A stretch of DNA of 64,000 nucleotides from Kordiimonas lipolytica (GCF_001550065.1 NZ_LRUB01000035.1:1-64000); one strand, 5' to 3'; positions 26,688-36,335 are shown, counted from the first letter of the stretch. A program made the numbers and translations. Notes: generated by a model not told the origin, from the sequence alone.

Positions 26688-28775
26688 ATGAATGCTTTTC
26701 GCTTTGTAACATCTTTCTTATCCGGCCTTTCTGTTGGCCAGAAACTCATCGGCGGCATGCTGGTGGGCTTTGGCCTTGTGCTTGGTGTTCTGATATTTTC
26801 CTCGGAACGCGTAACCGGACAGCTTGTCCAGACCGCGCAGTTGCGGGAACTTGGCACGCTTGCAGATGGCCTGAACAGCCAGATCGAACAGGAAACCATG
26901 CGGGCGCAGGCCATGGCGCAGATGCTGGCCGACTCGCCCCCCGTCAAGGCAGCTTTTGCGGCCCGGGACAGGGCCCTGCTCGAAAGCCTGACATTGCCGG
27001 GTTTTGCGGAACTCAAGGAAAGCTTCGGCGCCCGCCAGGTGCAGTTCCACACCGCGCCGGCGACATCGTTCCTTAGGGTGCACAGGCCGGAAAAATTTGG
27101 CGACGATCTGTCAGGCTTTCGCCATAGCGTGGTAGCGGCCAATGAGACCGGGAAGGCCCAGCTTGGGCCGGAAGCAGGTGTGGCTGGCCTTGGCATCCGT
27201 GCCGTTCTACCCATGTTTTTTGAAGGCCAGCAAACCGGCTCTGTTGAAGTGGGGCTGTCCCTTGGGCAGGCTTTTGTCGATGAATTCGCGCGTGCAGACG
27301 GCGTGGAGCTGGCTATCTATCAGATACTGGAGAAGCAGTTGAAGTTGCTTGGGGAAAGCGCCGCCGCCAAAACTGATTTTGAGGCATCGACATTGCTGTC
27401 TCGCATCGGCGGCGACACATTGCTGCCAGCCTATGAGCATCAGGGCAAGCCCTATGCCGCAATGATGCAGGTCATTGAGGATTTTGCCGGGAAGCCGGCG
27501 GCGATAGCCGTGGTTCAGCTGGACCAGAGCGCCTATCAGGCCCAGGTATCCAACAGCCGGGAAAGCCTGATTGTTGCAACCCTTATGACTGTGGCTGTTG
27601 GCGCGCTTCTTATTGTATTTGTCCTGTTCAGCATTCTGCGGCCCATTCAGCGGACAACCGCAACCGTGAACGAGCTTGCGGACGGCAATTACGATATCAA
27701 GGTTGGGTATCTGGAGCGGAAGGATGAGATTGGTTCCCTTGCGGGCGCTCTTTCCATATTCCAGGCCAATATCATTGAGCGTGAAAAGCTCGAGCAGAAG
27801 ATCGCCCAGGAAAAAGAAGAGGCCTTGAGGCAGGAAGCCGAAAGGGAAGCTGCTGAGCAGGCGCGCCTGGAACAAGAGCGGCAGGATAAGGAAGCTGCAA
27901 GGGCCCGCGCGGAACAGGAACGTGTTCGCATGCTGCAGGCGCTTGCCGATGATTTCGAGGCTTCGGTCAAGGTTATGATTGACGAAGTGGTTGACACCGT
28001 TGGCGCCTGTTCTTCCAAAACCCAGGAGCTCAGGTCAAAGATTGATGAAGCATCCGGGCTGATGAATACGGTAAGCGATGCATCCGTCAAGGCGTCGTCC
28101 GATGTCGGCTCTGTCGCCTCTGGCACGGAAGAACTTTCAACGTCTGTTTCTGAGATTGCACAGCAGGTTACACGGTCGCATGAAGTGACATCGTCGGCAC
28201 AAAGCCTGGCGCAGTCGGCGCGAACCGATATCGAAGGGCTGGAAAGCGCGACGCTTCAGATCAACGCTGTGATCAACCTCATCAATGACATTGCCGAACA
28301 GACCAACCTTCTGGCCCTGAACGCCACGATTGAGGCGGCACGTGCGGGTGAGGCCGGCCGGGGCTTCGCAGTTGTTGCGAATGAGGTGAAGGCCCTTGCG
28401 GACCAGACACGCAAGGCTACGCAGGAAATCAGGGACCCTATTGAGGCCCTTCAGAAGTCTTCGGATGTGGTTGTTGAAAGTATGACACGGATTATGTCGG
28501 CGATTGATGAAGCAAGCGAGACTTCCGGGTCCATCTCTGCGGCTGTGGAGGAACAAAACGCCGCCACGCAGGAAATTGCCCGCGCGGCCCAGTCTGCAGC
28601 CGATGCCACATCGCTGGCAAGCGGGTCGGTTGACGGGGCGCTGTCTGCCCTTGAACAGAATGTCGGCTATGCTGTTGACCTGAGCGACGCAGCCAAGCTG
28701 CTGGACAAGGTGGCAAACGACATGAGCGGCAAAGTGGACGCGTTCCTGCAAACGGTCAGGTCTTCCGCACATTAA
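26688..28775 (+). CDS. methyl-accepting chemotaxis protein
   Basis: ATG 26688 follows AAGGA at eight bases and is preferred over 26658. The 695-residue protein has an N-terminal membrane segment ([18 protein letters not shown]), a periplasmic sensor of about 260 residues, and a second segment ([20 protein letters not shown]). A HAMP domain ([20 protein letters not shown]) and a long Glu/Ala-rich coiled coil come next. The signalling domain has the hairpin tip [20 protein letters not shown] and [16 protein letters not shown]. No C-terminal pentapeptide for CheR/CheB tethering is present. It signals to CheA-CheW; the ligand is unknown. Confidence 0.95.
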   Translation: MNAFRFVTSFLSGLSVGQKLIGGMLVGFGLVLGVLIFSSERVTGQLVQTAQLRELGTLADGLNSQIEQETMRAQAMAQMLADSPPVKAAFAARDRALLESLTLPGFAELKESFGARQVQFHTAPATSFLRVHRPEKFGDDLSGFRHSVVAANETGKAQLGPEAGVAGLGIRAVLPMFFEGQQTGSVEVGLSLGQAFVDEFARADGVELAIYQILEKQLKLLGESAAAKTDFEASTLLSRIGGDTLLPAYEHQGKPYAAMMQVIEDFAGKPAAIAVVQLDQSAYQAQVSNSRESLIVATLMTVAVGALLIVFVLFSILRPIQRTTATVNELADGNYDIKVGYLERKDEIGSLAGALSIFQANIIEREKLEQKIAQEKEEALRQEAEREAAEQARLEQERQDKEAARARAEQERVRMLQALADDFEASVKVMIDEVVDTVGACSSKTQELRSKIDEASGLMNTVSDASVKASSDVGSVASGTEELSTSVSEIAQQVTRSHEVTSSAQSLAQSARTDIEGLESATLQINAVINLINDIAEQTNLLALNATIEAARAGEAGRGFAVVANEVKALADQTRKATQEIRDPIEALQKSSDVVVESMTRIMSAIDEASETSGSISAAVEEQNAATQEIARAAQSAADATSLASGSVDGALSALEQNVGYAVDLSDAAKLLDKVANDMSGKVDAFLQTVRSSAH

Positions 28776-28800
28776 TAGCAAAGCCTGGCAAAAAAAACGA

Positions 28801-28836
28801 AAAGCCCCGACCGCAATAGTCGGGGCTTTCTTTTTA
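28801..28836. terminator. bidirectional intrinsic terminator
   Basis: AAAGCCCCGAC (28801-28811) pairs with GTCGGGGCTTT (28819-28829). T runs follow on both strands, serving the chemoreceptor and the convergent peroxiredoxin. Confidence 0.9.
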
Positions 28837-28869
28837 GGTCATCAAATGCCTGCGCGTGCAGGCGCCTGA

Positions 28870-29475
28870 TTAGAGATTTTCAGCGTTTTTCGACAGATAG
28901 TCAGCAACGCCAGCAGCGTCAGCTTTCATGCCTTCGTCGCCTTTGTTCCAGCCAGCCGGGCATACTTCGCCGTGCTCTTCGTGGAATTGCAGCGCTTCAA
29001 CCAGACGAACGAATTCGTCTACGTTACGGCCAAGCGGCAGGTTGTTCACAGTCTGGTGCCAAACGAGGCCGTCTTTACCGATCAGGAAAGTGCCGCGCAG
29101 CGCGATGCCGGCGTCCTCGATCAGAACGTCATAGTCGCGGGCGATTTGCTTGGTCACGTCAGCAACCATTGGGAAATCAACTGGGCCCAGGCCGCCTTCT
29201 TTGGTTGGCGTGTTGCGCCATGCAACGTGGCTGAACTGGCTGTCGATGGAGCAAGCCACAACTTTCACGCCAAGTTCCTTGAACTTTTTCATGCGGTTGT
29301 GAAAGGCCAGGATTTCAGAAGGACATACGAACGTGAAGTCCAGTGGGTAGAAGAACAGCAGACCATAGTCGCCGCCCAGATATTCCTTCAGGTTGAAGTT
29401 TTCGTTGATGGAACCGTCTTCCATGACTGCGACGGAAGTGAAGTCCGGTGCTTGTTTACCTGCGAGAACGGCCAT
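28870..29475 (-). CDS. 2-Cys peroxiredoxin (AhpC/Prx1 type)
   Basis: The 201-residue enzyme reduces hydrogen peroxide and organic peroxides. Peroxidatic Cys51 is in FTFVCPSEI and resolving Cys172 in GEVCPAGW. The GGLG loop (94-97) of hyperoxidation-sensitive peroxiredoxins is present, but the C-terminal YF motif is replaced by YL near the end. The start at 29475 follows GGAGGGG; the longer open frame has no family similarity. Thioredoxin (via TrxB) or AhpF would be the reductant; no ahpF is in the window. Confidence 0.95.
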   Translation of the reverse strand: MAVLAGKQAPDFTSVAVMEDGSINENFNLKEYLGGDYGLLFFYPLDFTFVCPSEILAFHNRMKKFKELGVKVVACSIDSQFSHVAWRNTPTKEGGLGPVDFPMVADVTKQIARDYDVLIEDAGIALRGTFLIGKDGLVWHQTVNNLPLGRNVDEFVRLVEALQFHEEHGEVCPAGWNKGDEGMKADAAGVADYLSKNAENL

Positions 29476-29786
29476 GTGCCCCTCCTTGAATATGGGTGAT
29501 AAATGTTCAAATCTCATGCGCGCGCGGTGTGAAGCATGCCTGATGGGGCGTAGAATCACCCCCGCGCTGGTGCGCCATACTTTATGCTTCTGAGAAGGAT
29601 TTGCAACCTCGCGTTATCGATTTCTGTAATCGAATAAAACGATTTATTACTTTTGAAATAAAAGCCTTATCCGTTTACCGGATTCAGTGTCTCCGTGCAA
29701 GGATATTGTCTGCCCCGATACCGGGGCTGGCAATCGAGAATTGCCTCCCCATATATGGCTGCAGGATTTTCGGGAGGGTGGACAAG
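29476..29786. other. divergent promoter region of peroxiredoxin and AraC genes
   Basis: This 311-base gap holds no convincing gene. A dyad around TTATCGAT...ATCGAATAA (29614-29637) resembles a LysR-type binding site and could serve an OxyR-like regulator of the peroxiredoxin. An AT-rich hairpin lies near 29642-29664. Confidence 0.35.
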
Positions 29787-30851
29787 GTGGAAACACTGGA
29801 CGATTTTCTGCGCTACAACGCAGTTGGTATGTTTCTCTGGGTCGCAGTGGTGATGCACCGCGATTTCTGTGACCGGTTGGCAGGCCGCTTAGGCGGGATG
29901 AGCGCGCTCTGTTCGGCAGCTTATCTGCTGGCCTCCAAGCCCGGCTTGACCATTTTGGGAATAGACGCAGACCTGGTGCTGTTTCCTTTCGCGGTCATGG
30001 CACCCGCCATGGCGTGGCTCTTTGGCCTCTCCCAGTTTGATGACAAATTCAAGATCGGCTGGATGCACTGGGCAGTCTGCGCCGCAAAATTCATAACAGG
30101 CGGCGGTGTTTACTTCCGTTGGCGGGCTGGCGAACTGCCATTCGGCAATGGCATTGTCGGCTGGCTCGGTGGTGTGGTGATCATCGGCATCCTGATCCAC
30201 CTGACCTACACAGCCTGGAAAGGGCGCACGGATGACCTGGTGGAAAGTCGTCGCAGTTTCCGCAGCATCTTTGTTGCCATCGTGATCATTATCTCCGGCG
30301 GGGTGATGGTGGCGGAAGTGTTCCTGATCGACAAGGGCATCACCAGCTACCTGCTTTTGTTGCAGTCTTCCGCATTCCTTGCAGTGGCTTTGTTCCTGAA
30401 CTGGCGCTTGTCGGCCAGCGATAGCATGGACCTGTTTTTCCGTTCTCCATCCAACCCGGCGGCATCCAATAGCGTGCAGGATGATCGCTCAGTGCAGGCT
30501 GCCGACCAGCTTGATCTGGATATGATCATGCGGCTTGAGGCATCCGGCATATTGCTGGAGCAGGGGCTGACCATCGCGCGCATGGCGGAAAAGGCAGGCA
30601 TGCCTGAACACCGGCTGCGGCGCCTTATCAACCAGCATCTAGGGTACCGGAATTTTTCGGATTACCTCAATCACCACCGGATTGCGGCGGCGCAGGAGCG
30701 CCTGTCGTCTGTCGAGGACCGCAACCTGCCGGTGCTGACCATCGCGATGGATCTGGGCTACGGCTCGCTCGGGCCCTTCAACCGGGCGTTCAAGGAACGC
30801 ACGGGCCAGACGCCCACTGAGTACCGCCGCGAGGTGCTGGCTTCCGCCTAG
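29787..30851 (+). CDS. membrane-anchored AraC-family regulator
   Basis: The first 230 or so residues contain about seven hydrophobic segments (for example GMFLWVAVVMHRDF, GWLGGVVIIGILIHLTYTAW, SIFVAIVIIISGGVMVAEVF, SYLLLLQSSAFLAVALFL). The last 100 are an AraC helix-turn-helix (LTIARMAEKAGMPEHRLRRL, LTIAMDLGYGSLGPFNRAF, RTGQTPTEYRRE). The start is GTG 29787, nine bases after GGGAGG; GTG 29778 is possible. The membrane domain presumably senses a lipid or envelope signal. The neighbouring fatty acid hydroxylase gene is the likely target. Confidence 0.85.
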   Translation: METLDDFLRYNAVGMFLWVAVVMHRDFCDRLAGRLGGMSALCSAAYLLASKPGLTILGIDADLVLFPFAVMAPAMAWLFGLSQFDDKFKIGWMHWAVCAAKFITGGGVYFRWRAGELPFGNGIVGWLGGVVIIGILIHLTYTAWKGRTDDLVESRRSFRSIFVAIVIIISGGVMVAEVFLIDKGITSYLLLLQSSAFLAVALFLNWRLSASDSMDLFFRSPSNPAASNSVQDDRSVQAADQLDLDMIMRLEASGILLEQGLTIARMAEKAGMPEHRLRRLINQHLGYRNFSDYLNHHRIAAAQERLSSVEDRNLPVLTIAMDLGYGSLGPFNRAFKERTGQTPTEYRREVLASA

Positions 30852-30892
30852 GTTGAAATGCCCTGAAAACGGGTTCGCCGAAATTTTGAAAA

Positions 30893-30938
30893 GCTTGCCG
30901 ATTTCTTGAAATCTTCGCCAATTTCAAAATCGGCAAGC
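30893..30938. promoter_or_regulatory. inverted repeat upstream of the hydroxylase gene
   Basis: GCTTGCCGATTT...TGAAAT (30893-30912) and ATTTCAAAATCGGCAAGC (30921-30938) form an 18-bp inverted repeat with a two-base bulge. Related motifs (gccgaaattttgaaa) also begin near 30877. It could be an operator for the adjacent AraC regulator or a terminator of its gene. Confidence 0.5.
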
Positions 30939-31020
30939 GCGATATGCCGATTGTTGTCCATATAAGCGCAAAGGCAACCGCAAGTCATATGCGGGCCGAA
31001 GCGATAGCAGGATTTGGCAA

Positions 31021-31848
31021 ATGGACACCAGCACCTTCAGCACCATCGTGACCGAACTTGGCACCATCTGGGCCACGATATTTTCATGGGATTTCGGTCG
31101 CTACCTTGTGGGCGGCGGCGGGATATTCTTGCTGGTTTGGGTCCTTTTAGGCCGGCGGCTGCAGTCAAGAAAGATCAGGGCAAACACGCCGAAGCCGAAA
31201 CAGATGTGGGCGGAATTCAAGGCGTCTGCCATTACGGCTGCGGTCTTTGGGCTGGTCGGTACAATATCGCACATGGGCGTGACGAGTGGGTTCCTGCAGC
31301 CCATCTACGGTGAGATCAGCGAGTATGGTTGGGCCTATTTCCTGTTTTCCCTTGTGGCGGTGATTGTGCTGCATGACGCCTATTTTTATTGGACGCACCG
31401 TTTGATGCATGTGCGCGCGGTGCTGAAGCGGGCGCATTATCTGCATCACCGGTCCCATAACCCGACGCCCTGGGCCGCCTACAGCTTCGACATGGTTGAA
31501 GCGGCGGTGCAGGCAGCATTTGTCCCCATTTTTCTATTCTTCTTCCCACTGCACGGCCTGGCGATGTTCCTTTTTCTGGCACATATGATCATCAGGAACG
31601 GGATGGGCCATTCTGGCTATGAGCTCTTCCCGCGTCGCTGGGCCGTGCATCCTATCTTCGGGTGGCTGACGCTTGTCACCCACCACGATATGCATCACGA
31701 GAACGGCAATTATAATTTTGGCCTCTATTTCAGCTGGTGGGACCGCCTTATGGGCACCGAGCACCCGGATTATCTGGCGCGCGTGACAGGTGACAAGGCG
31801 CGCAGTCGCCAACCGGCTGACGTTACGGAGGCAAAAGAAAATGCATAG
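31021..31848 (+). CDS. sterol desaturase/fatty acid hydroxylase superfamily protein
   Basis: The 275-residue membrane enzyme has the di-iron histidine boxes HDAYFYWTHRLMH, HYLHHRSHNP and THHDMHH, with several membrane segments between and before them. It uses oxygen to hydroxylate or desaturate a lipid substrate that cannot be deduced. It is 170 bases downstream of the membrane AraC regulator in the same direction. Confidence 0.93.
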   Translation: MDTSTFSTIVTELGTIWATIFSWDFGRYLVGGGGIFLLVWVLLGRRLQSRKIRANTPKPKQMWAEFKASAITAAVFGLVGTISHMGVTSGFLQPIYGEISEYGWAYFLFSLVAVIVLHDAYFYWTHRLMHVRAVLKRAHYLHHRSHNPTPWAAYSFDMVEAAVQAAFVPIFLFFFPLHGLAMFLFLAHMIIRNGMGHSGYELFPRRWAVHPIFGWLTLVTHHDMHHENGNYNFGLYFSWWDRLMGTEHPDYLARVTGDKARSRQPADVTEAKENA

Positions 31849-31877
31849 CTCATACAAGAATGAATGTTCAGCTATGC
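31843..31877 (+). repeat. hairpin overlapping the hydroxylase stop codon
   Basis: GCATAGCT (31843-31850) pairs with AGCTATGC (31870-31877); the TAG stop lies in the left arm. No T run follows, so it may stabilise the mRNA end. Confidence 0.4.
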
Positions 31878-31933
31878 GTTTATTGGGGGTGGTTTTAAAA
31901 GGACTCCCCCGCCATATGCACCTTCAGATAACC

Positions 31934-31957
31934 GAGCCCTGCGCGGGCTCCTTTGTT
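31934..31957 (+). terminator. intrinsic terminator after the hydroxylase gene
   Basis: GAGCCC (31934-31939) pairs with GGGCTC (31945-31950), followed by CTTTGTTGG. The T run is interrupted. Confidence 0.55.
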
Positions 31958-32022
31958 GGTGTCGCACAGAAGCGGCCGCTGGCCGCAGACATATCCTTCC
32001 CAAAGAACGCGAGGACAAAGAG

Positions 32023-32472
32023 ATGAAAAATTTTGTAAAAGCCCTGGGCGCTGCAGCGCTGTTTACCGGCATGGCAACCACTGGCGCATCCGCCGCTGAC
32101 GCAGACCTGGTAAAAGGTTTCTGGCTGACTGGCGACCAAGGCCAGGTTGTTGAGATCAAGGCTTGTGACGAAGGCTCCAGCCGCCTGTGTGGCGACGTGG
32201 TCTGGGCGCCTGCGGGCACGCCTGAAGAAACCCTGGTGCTGCTGGGCCTGCGCCCATCCCGTGCCAACCTTTCCAAGGGCCACTTCTGGAACAAGGGCAA
32301 AGTGATTGACCTTGCAAGTGGCAAGAAGCGTGGCGGCAGCATTGAGCTTCTCGAAGACGGTACGCTGAAAGTTGATTCCTGCAAGCGTAACCTCTGCAAA
32401 AGCCAAATCTGGGAGCGCCCAAGCGCTGAGATGGCTGAACTGCCAGAGCATATCCGTCTCGCCAGCCGCTAA
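32023..32472 (+). CDS. exported DUF2147 protein
   Basis: ATG 32023 follows GAGGACAAAG and gives a 149-residue protein with a clean signal peptide (MKNFVKALGAAALFTGMATT, cleavage near ASAADA). The mature domain matches the DUF2147 pattern: GFWLTGDQGQVVEIKACDEG, CGDVVWAP, GKVIDLASGKKRGGSIELL and TLKVDSCKRNLCKSQIWERP. It has four cysteines in two likely disulfides. The function of this periplasmic beta-barrel family is unknown. Confidence 0.85.
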   Translation: MKNFVKALGAAALFTGMATTGASAADADLVKGFWLTGDQGQVVEIKACDEGSSRLCGDVVWAPAGTPEETLVLLGLRPSRANLSKGHFWNKGKVIDLASGKKRGGSIELLEDGTLKVDSCKRNLCKSQIWERPSAEMAELPEHIRLASR

Positions 32473-32495
32473 GACAGGCGAACATGAATAAAAAG

Positions 32496-32529
32496 AGGGC
32501 GGACCCCGGCGGGTTCGCCCTTTTCTTTT
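32496..32529 (+). terminator. intrinsic terminator after the DUF2147 gene
   Basis: AGGGCG...CGCCC stem (32496-32520) with inner ACCC/GGGT pairing, followed by TTTTCTTTT. Confidence 0.85.
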
Positions 32530-32557
32530 GGCTGGTGCTTGGGGTGCCTATCGCCGC

Positions 32558-33475
32558 CTATTGCCGTACCGCGGTCAGCCCATATTTTTCCGCAAGCAGT
32601 TCTTGCACCGAATCCTGGCCCGCCAAGTGCGCGGCCCCCACGGCGATGAAGATTTTGCCTTCACCGTCCATCATGGTCTTGATCTGGTCGGCCCAATTGG
32701 CATTGCGGTTCAGGAGAAGCGCATCGGCCAGTGTTTCCTGGCCCACCATGGCAGCCTGCATCTTGTCGCCCAGGTTTTCCATGTCGCCCTCAAGCCAGAG
32801 CGTGACGATTTCGTCCAGCATGTCCGGGTCTTCCACGATCTGGCGCACGCTTTCCTCGAAGAAAAACAGCTCGTCCTTGAAGCTGAGGTTGCCGAAAACC
32901 TGCATTTGTTCGTCCAGCGTTTCCAGATAGGCCAGGGACTTTCCTTTTGCCTTGGCCTCTCGCCACAGAATGCTGTCCACGCCCGCATCTGGGGTGCCGC
33001 CGCGCGCCTGAATTGTCAGGGCCTGCAGGGAAATGCCTGCCATCCACGGGCGGTATGGTGCGAAATTATTCACCGCACTTGCGGGCATGCCAAGGCCTGT
33101 CAGTACGGTTTCGAAATTCTCAAACGCCTCGGGGCTCAGTTTCTCAATGAATGATGGGCCCGAAAGGTTGATGCCGTATGTTTGCACCAGCTTCATCTGG
33201 GTCGCGGGTGCAATGTCCACGGCCGGGGCTTCGGTCACCAGCGTATCAGCGGTATCAAGGGCTTTGCTGACCTTGTCCGACCGCCACTCAATCGCCGGGT
33301 TCATGATATGCACGGTGCCAAACAGCCAGATTTCACTGTCTTCGTCCGACAGCTTCCAAAGGGCTACGTCGGCGGCCTCAGCCCTGGCAGGGGCCGCGAG
33401 GGCAAAAATGCAAAACACCAGTAGTGGTGCGATATGGGCGCCAATGGTGCGCCGCAGGGTCAGTTCAAAAGTCAT
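32558..33475 (-). CDS. TraB/GumN family protein
   Basis: The 305-residue product begins at ATG 33475 after GAGGATA and has a signal peptide ending near APARAEA. Family marks are ALWKLSDEDSEIWLFGTVHI, TLVTEAPAVD, GVDSILWREAKAKGKSLAYL and the C-terminal KIFIAVGAAHLAGQDSV, with conserved His and Glu of the TraB fold. Some TraB relatives are metal-dependent proteases; the bacterial role is unproven. Confidence 0.88.
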   Translation of the reverse strand: MTFELTLRRTIGAHIAPLLVFCIFALAAPARAEAADVALWKLSDEDSEIWLFGTVHIMNPAIEWRSDKVSKALDTADTLVTEAPAVDIAPATQMKLVQTYGINLSGPSFIEKLSPEAFENFETVLTGLGMPASAVNNFAPYRPWMAGISLQALTIQARGGTPDAGVDSILWREAKAKGKSLAYLETLDEQMQVFGNLSFKDELFFFEESVRQIVEDPDMLDEIVTLWLEGDMENLGDKMQAAMVGQETLADALLLNRNANWADQIKTMMDGEGKIFIAVGAAHLAGQDSVQELLAEKYGLTAVRQ

Positions 33476-33563
33476 AAAAAAATATCCTCGGTTTTCTGTC
33501 GCACTCGGGCCGCGTTCGCGTGCCATTTGTGTCTTCAGTCTTATGACGTCGCCAAAGCTTACA

Positions 33564-33592
33564 AACCAGACCTAAAAAATTTAGGTCTGGTT
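33564..33592 (-). terminator. terminator-like hairpin
   Basis: AACCAGACCTAAA (33564-33576) pairs perfectly with TTTAGGTCTGGTT (33580-33592). It stands between two minus-strand genes and would end the upstream one (stop at 33639). Confidence 0.7.
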
Positions 33593-33638
33593 ATTCTAGC
33601 GGGCTTAGATGAACGGATGATGACCGCTTGGGGCGGCG

Positions 33639-35501
33639 TTATTTCTTGAGCTGGTCCCGAAGCGCACGGGCGCAGGCGGTCGCGATTTCCGATTGCAGGC
33701 GAACCTGGGCGATTGCTCCTTTTTCACCGGCCTCTGTCAGCCTGGCCAGGGATTCTTCAAGAAGCTGAAGTGTTGCCAGCACTTCCTCGTTTGAGGCGTC
33801 CGGCTGTTTTACTGGCGCGGGGTCTTCAGTGGTTTCTTGCCTGCCGTAGCGCGCTGCTTCTTGCTGCGGTGTCATGGGTGAAAGCGCATCAGATACCGCT
33901 TCGCGTACCATGGCGGCGGCGGTGCTGTTGATCATGTCCGCCAGCGGGTTGCGCTTCTGGGTGTCGGTCGCTGGCGCGTCCGGCGTGATGTCGCTGTCGG
34001 CCATGCGCTCTTTGGCTTGTATGTCAGCTTGGGGCTTCTCAATGCCAGATTGCAGCACACTGGGGCTGTCGGCAAAGGACGCAGGCTCAGGTGCCTGTTG
34101 CCGCTCAGCAGGCTTCGGGCTTTCATGCTCTTCGTCCAGGAAAAGTGGCTGATCGTATGTCAGCGTATCTGTGGCTTTGCCTTCGCTTGCGGGCCTGACA
34201 GGTGTCAGGATGCCTTCAAAGCCTTCAAATACGCCGCTTGACGGGTTGAAGACAGGGGCTGCCTCCAGCGTCCAGTGCTGGTGGCCGGTATCCAGTTGCG
34301 GCAAGCTGATGGGCGCATCATGGATGGTGCTGCGGCGCTGGAACGCGCGGCTCACCGGATGGTCCAGCTTGGTATTCAGGCCCAGCATGTCCAGCATGGC
34401 TGTGCCGACAAGCCGGCCCGCACCGCCGAAAATCCTGGCAGCAAACGGCGATACCAGGGTGATGAAGCCGTCGCGGTCGCTGCGCCAGGCCCAACCGCCC
34501 GGGCCGGGGTCGCGCAGGAAGCGTGGCTTGGCCTCTGCTGCAAGCCGTGGTTCTGCGTGGGCGACCGTTTCCGTAAGCATGGCTGCTTCCGGTGTGTGCG
34601 CAGTTGTTGGCGTAGCGGCTGTATCTGTCAGCTGGTGTCGCCCGCTGTCTGCTCCGCTATCGCTGGTGCCGACCATCTTGGTCTCTGGCATGGCCGGGCG
34701 CTCGTTCATGCGTTCGGCGATCAGGTCTTCATCGGTCCGCAGGATCCTGAGGCTCGCGGCCTTTTTCTCAAGCGTGTCGATAGCGCCGCCGAAGCCTTCA
34801 GGGCGCAGCCGGGTGACCGTTGCCGCAAAGCCCTGGCTGTCGCCAGTGCTGCCCGCGGTCATAACGGTCGTGCCGCCGCCACCGACTGCCACGCGGCGCG
34901 GTTCCATTTCTTCAAGATGCTGCTCTTCGTGCTGGGCGGCCACATCTGCTTCAGTGCGGGTGTTGTCTTGCGTTTCTTCCGTCTGTGGCTGTGTGCCGAG
35001 ATCGTCGCGCCACAGCGCGAGGGTTGAGCGTCCTTCAAACGGTGGCGCCGCAGGTGCCGCGCGGGCAAGCGCGATCCACACATTAGCGGAAAGATCAGTG
35101 CGGGTGGCCAAAATCTGGTGATGCTCGCGCCCGGTCTGGGTGATGAGCTCGATAATATCGTCTTCATCGAAGGGCGCGTTTTTAAGTAGGTCTTCCATCA
35201 GCGAAGCGCGGTCGCGCACCAGGCGGTGCACAAGGTCCATCGGCGGCTTCGCCTGGCCTGCAAGAATTTCGGAAACGGTACGGCGGCTGTCGGGATCAAC
35301 ATGCGGGATCAGGGCTTCGACCACGTCCAGAAGCTGGGCGCGGGTGGGCTCTTTCACAGGCGCCTTGCCCGTGAGGAACATGTCTACCAGAGAACGGAAG
35401 AGCGTTGTGCGGTCCTCGCCGTCGCGTTCGCGCGCGTAGGCCACCAACTCCCTGATCCGACTGTCCAGTGCATTCATGTCGAATGCCGACACTTTGCCCA
35501 C
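33639..35501 (-). CDS. DUF2336-like helical repeat protein with PAS domain
   Basis: The 620-residue cytoplasmic protein has an N-terminal helical region (about 8-150; LFRSLVDMFLTGKAPVKEPT, VVEALIPHVDPDSRRTVSEI) of the DUF2336 type found in alphaproteobacteria. A low-complexity linker, a PAS-like domain (about 335-440; GWAWRSDRDGFITLVSPFAA, GGAGRLVGTAMLDMLGLN, GHQHWTLEAAPVFNPSSGVF) and a second disordered region follow. The C terminus is helical, with LADMINSTAAAMVREAV and LLEESLARLTEAGEKGAIAQ. There is no kinase or output domain. I infer a signalling scaffold. Confidence 0.75.
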   Translation of the reverse strand: MGKVSAFDMNALDSRIRELVAYARERDGEDRTTLFRSLVDMFLTGKAPVKEPTRAQLLDVVEALIPHVDPDSRRTVSEILAGQAKPPMDLVHRLVRDRASLMEDLLKNAPFDEDDIIELITQTGREHHQILATRTDLSANVWIALARAAPAAPPFEGRSTLALWRDDLGTQPQTEETQDNTRTEADVAAQHEEQHLEEMEPRRVAVGGGGTTVMTAGSTGDSQGFAATVTRLRPEGFGGAIDTLEKKAASLRILRTDEDLIAERMNERPAMPETKMVGTSDSGADSGRHQLTDTAATPTTAHTPEAAMLTETVAHAEPRLAAEAKPRFLRDPGPGGWAWRSDRDGFITLVSPFAARIFGGAGRLVGTAMLDMLGLNTKLDHPVSRAFQRRSTIHDAPISLPQLDTGHQHWTLEAAPVFNPSSGVFEGFEGILTPVRPASEGKATDTLTYDQPLFLDEEHESPKPAERQQAPEPASFADSPSVLQSGIEKPQADIQAKERMADSDITPDAPATDTQKRNPLADMINSTAAAMVREAVSDALSPMTPQQEAARYGRQETTEDPAPVKQPDASNEEVLATLQLLEESLARLTEAGEKGAIAQVRLQSEIATACARALRDQLKK

Positions 35502-35772
35502 AACTTAACCCACTTCAACTGTCACATGCCCGCGTAGGGCGATGTGTCTTGGCCGTCCCGACCTGAGATATTTATCGTTTTCAAGTGGGGTGAAAATAGC
35601 TCCCGAATCACCCTGGCCCCTATAGTACCCAAAAAGAATCATGATGCTAGTGATGATTAACATTAGAAATATAATTGTTTGAATTTGGAACTTTATTTTA
35701 AAAACGGGCTTGGGTAGTATGCTCGCCATACCCGAGGGGGATGTTTCGGGGGAAAATTCAAGGAGTATAAGT
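35502..35772. other. AT-rich divergent region before the Lrp gene
   Basis: No gene is seen. The stretch 35630-35700 is markedly AT-rich compared with its surroundings, as expected for promoters of the two divergent genes and possibly Lrp autoregulation. No certain -10/-35 pair could be assigned. Confidence 0.3.
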
Positions 35773-36252
35773 ATGGGGCGTGTCAAACTTGATGCGGTCG
35801 ACCGCAAAATCCTGTCGTGCCTTCAGGCTGAAGGCCGAATTACCAATGTGGAGCTTGCGGAACGTGTGGGGATTACGGCCCCGCCTTGCCTGCGTCGCGT
35901 GCGCGCACTTGAGGAAGAAGGCTTCATCCGTGGCTATCATGCAGACCTCAATCAGGAAGCGCTTGGCTACGGCCTGACCGTTTTTGCCATGGTTGGATTG
36001 CACAGCCAAGCTGAAGCAGACCTTCAGAAATTCGAAGAACAGTGCAAGGGATGGCCGATGGTGCGTGAATGTTTCATGCTCAATGGCGAGATCGATTTCA
36101 TTCTGAAAATCGTGGCCCATGACCTGGCTGGCTTCCAGCATTTCCTGACCAGCGAGCTGACGCCGGCGCCAAATGTGGCCAGCGTGAAAACTTCGCTGAC
36201 GATCAGGACATCCAAGCACACGCCAGGCGTGCCGCTTCCGGAAGTCTCGTAA
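35773..36252 (+). CDS. Lrp/AsnC-family transcriptional regulator
   Basis: The 159-residue protein starts at ATG 35773 after AAGGAG. It has the AsnC-type helix-turn-helix (LDAVDRKILSCLQAEGRITN, VELAERVGITAPPCLRRVRA) and a RAM ligand-binding domain (VFAMVGLHSQAEADLQKFEE, VRECFMLNGEIDFILKIVAH, SVKTSLTIRTSKHTPGVPLP). The amino acid effector is unknown. Confidence 0.94.
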   Translation: MGRVKLDAVDRKILSCLQAEGRITNVELAERVGITAPPCLRRVRALEEEGFIRGYHADLNQEALGYGLTVFAMVGLHSQAEADLQKFEEQCKGWPMVRECFMLNGEIDFILKIVAHDLAGFQHFLTSELTPAPNVASVKTSLTIRTSKHTPGVPLPEVS

Positions 36253-36280
36253 GCCGGGACTGTTCTGGCAGAAGCAAATA

Positions 36281-36315
36281 AAAAAGCCCGCTTTATCGAG
36301 CGGGCTTTTTGTTTG
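36281..36315. terminator. bidirectional terminator between lrp-type gene and greA
   Basis: AAAAAGCCCGC (36281-36291) pairs with GCGGGCTTTTT (36300-36310); it lies between convergent genes and has A and T runs on both sides. Confidence 0.9.
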
Positions 36316-36335
36316 TCTGGTTAGGGTCGGGAGGC

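Noticed and set aside
11671..31877. Shared hairpin arm AGCTATGCG at 11671 and 31870 as a dispersed repeat family
   Set aside because: Only about nine bases are shared and the surrounding sequences differ; one chance match of this size is expected in the window.
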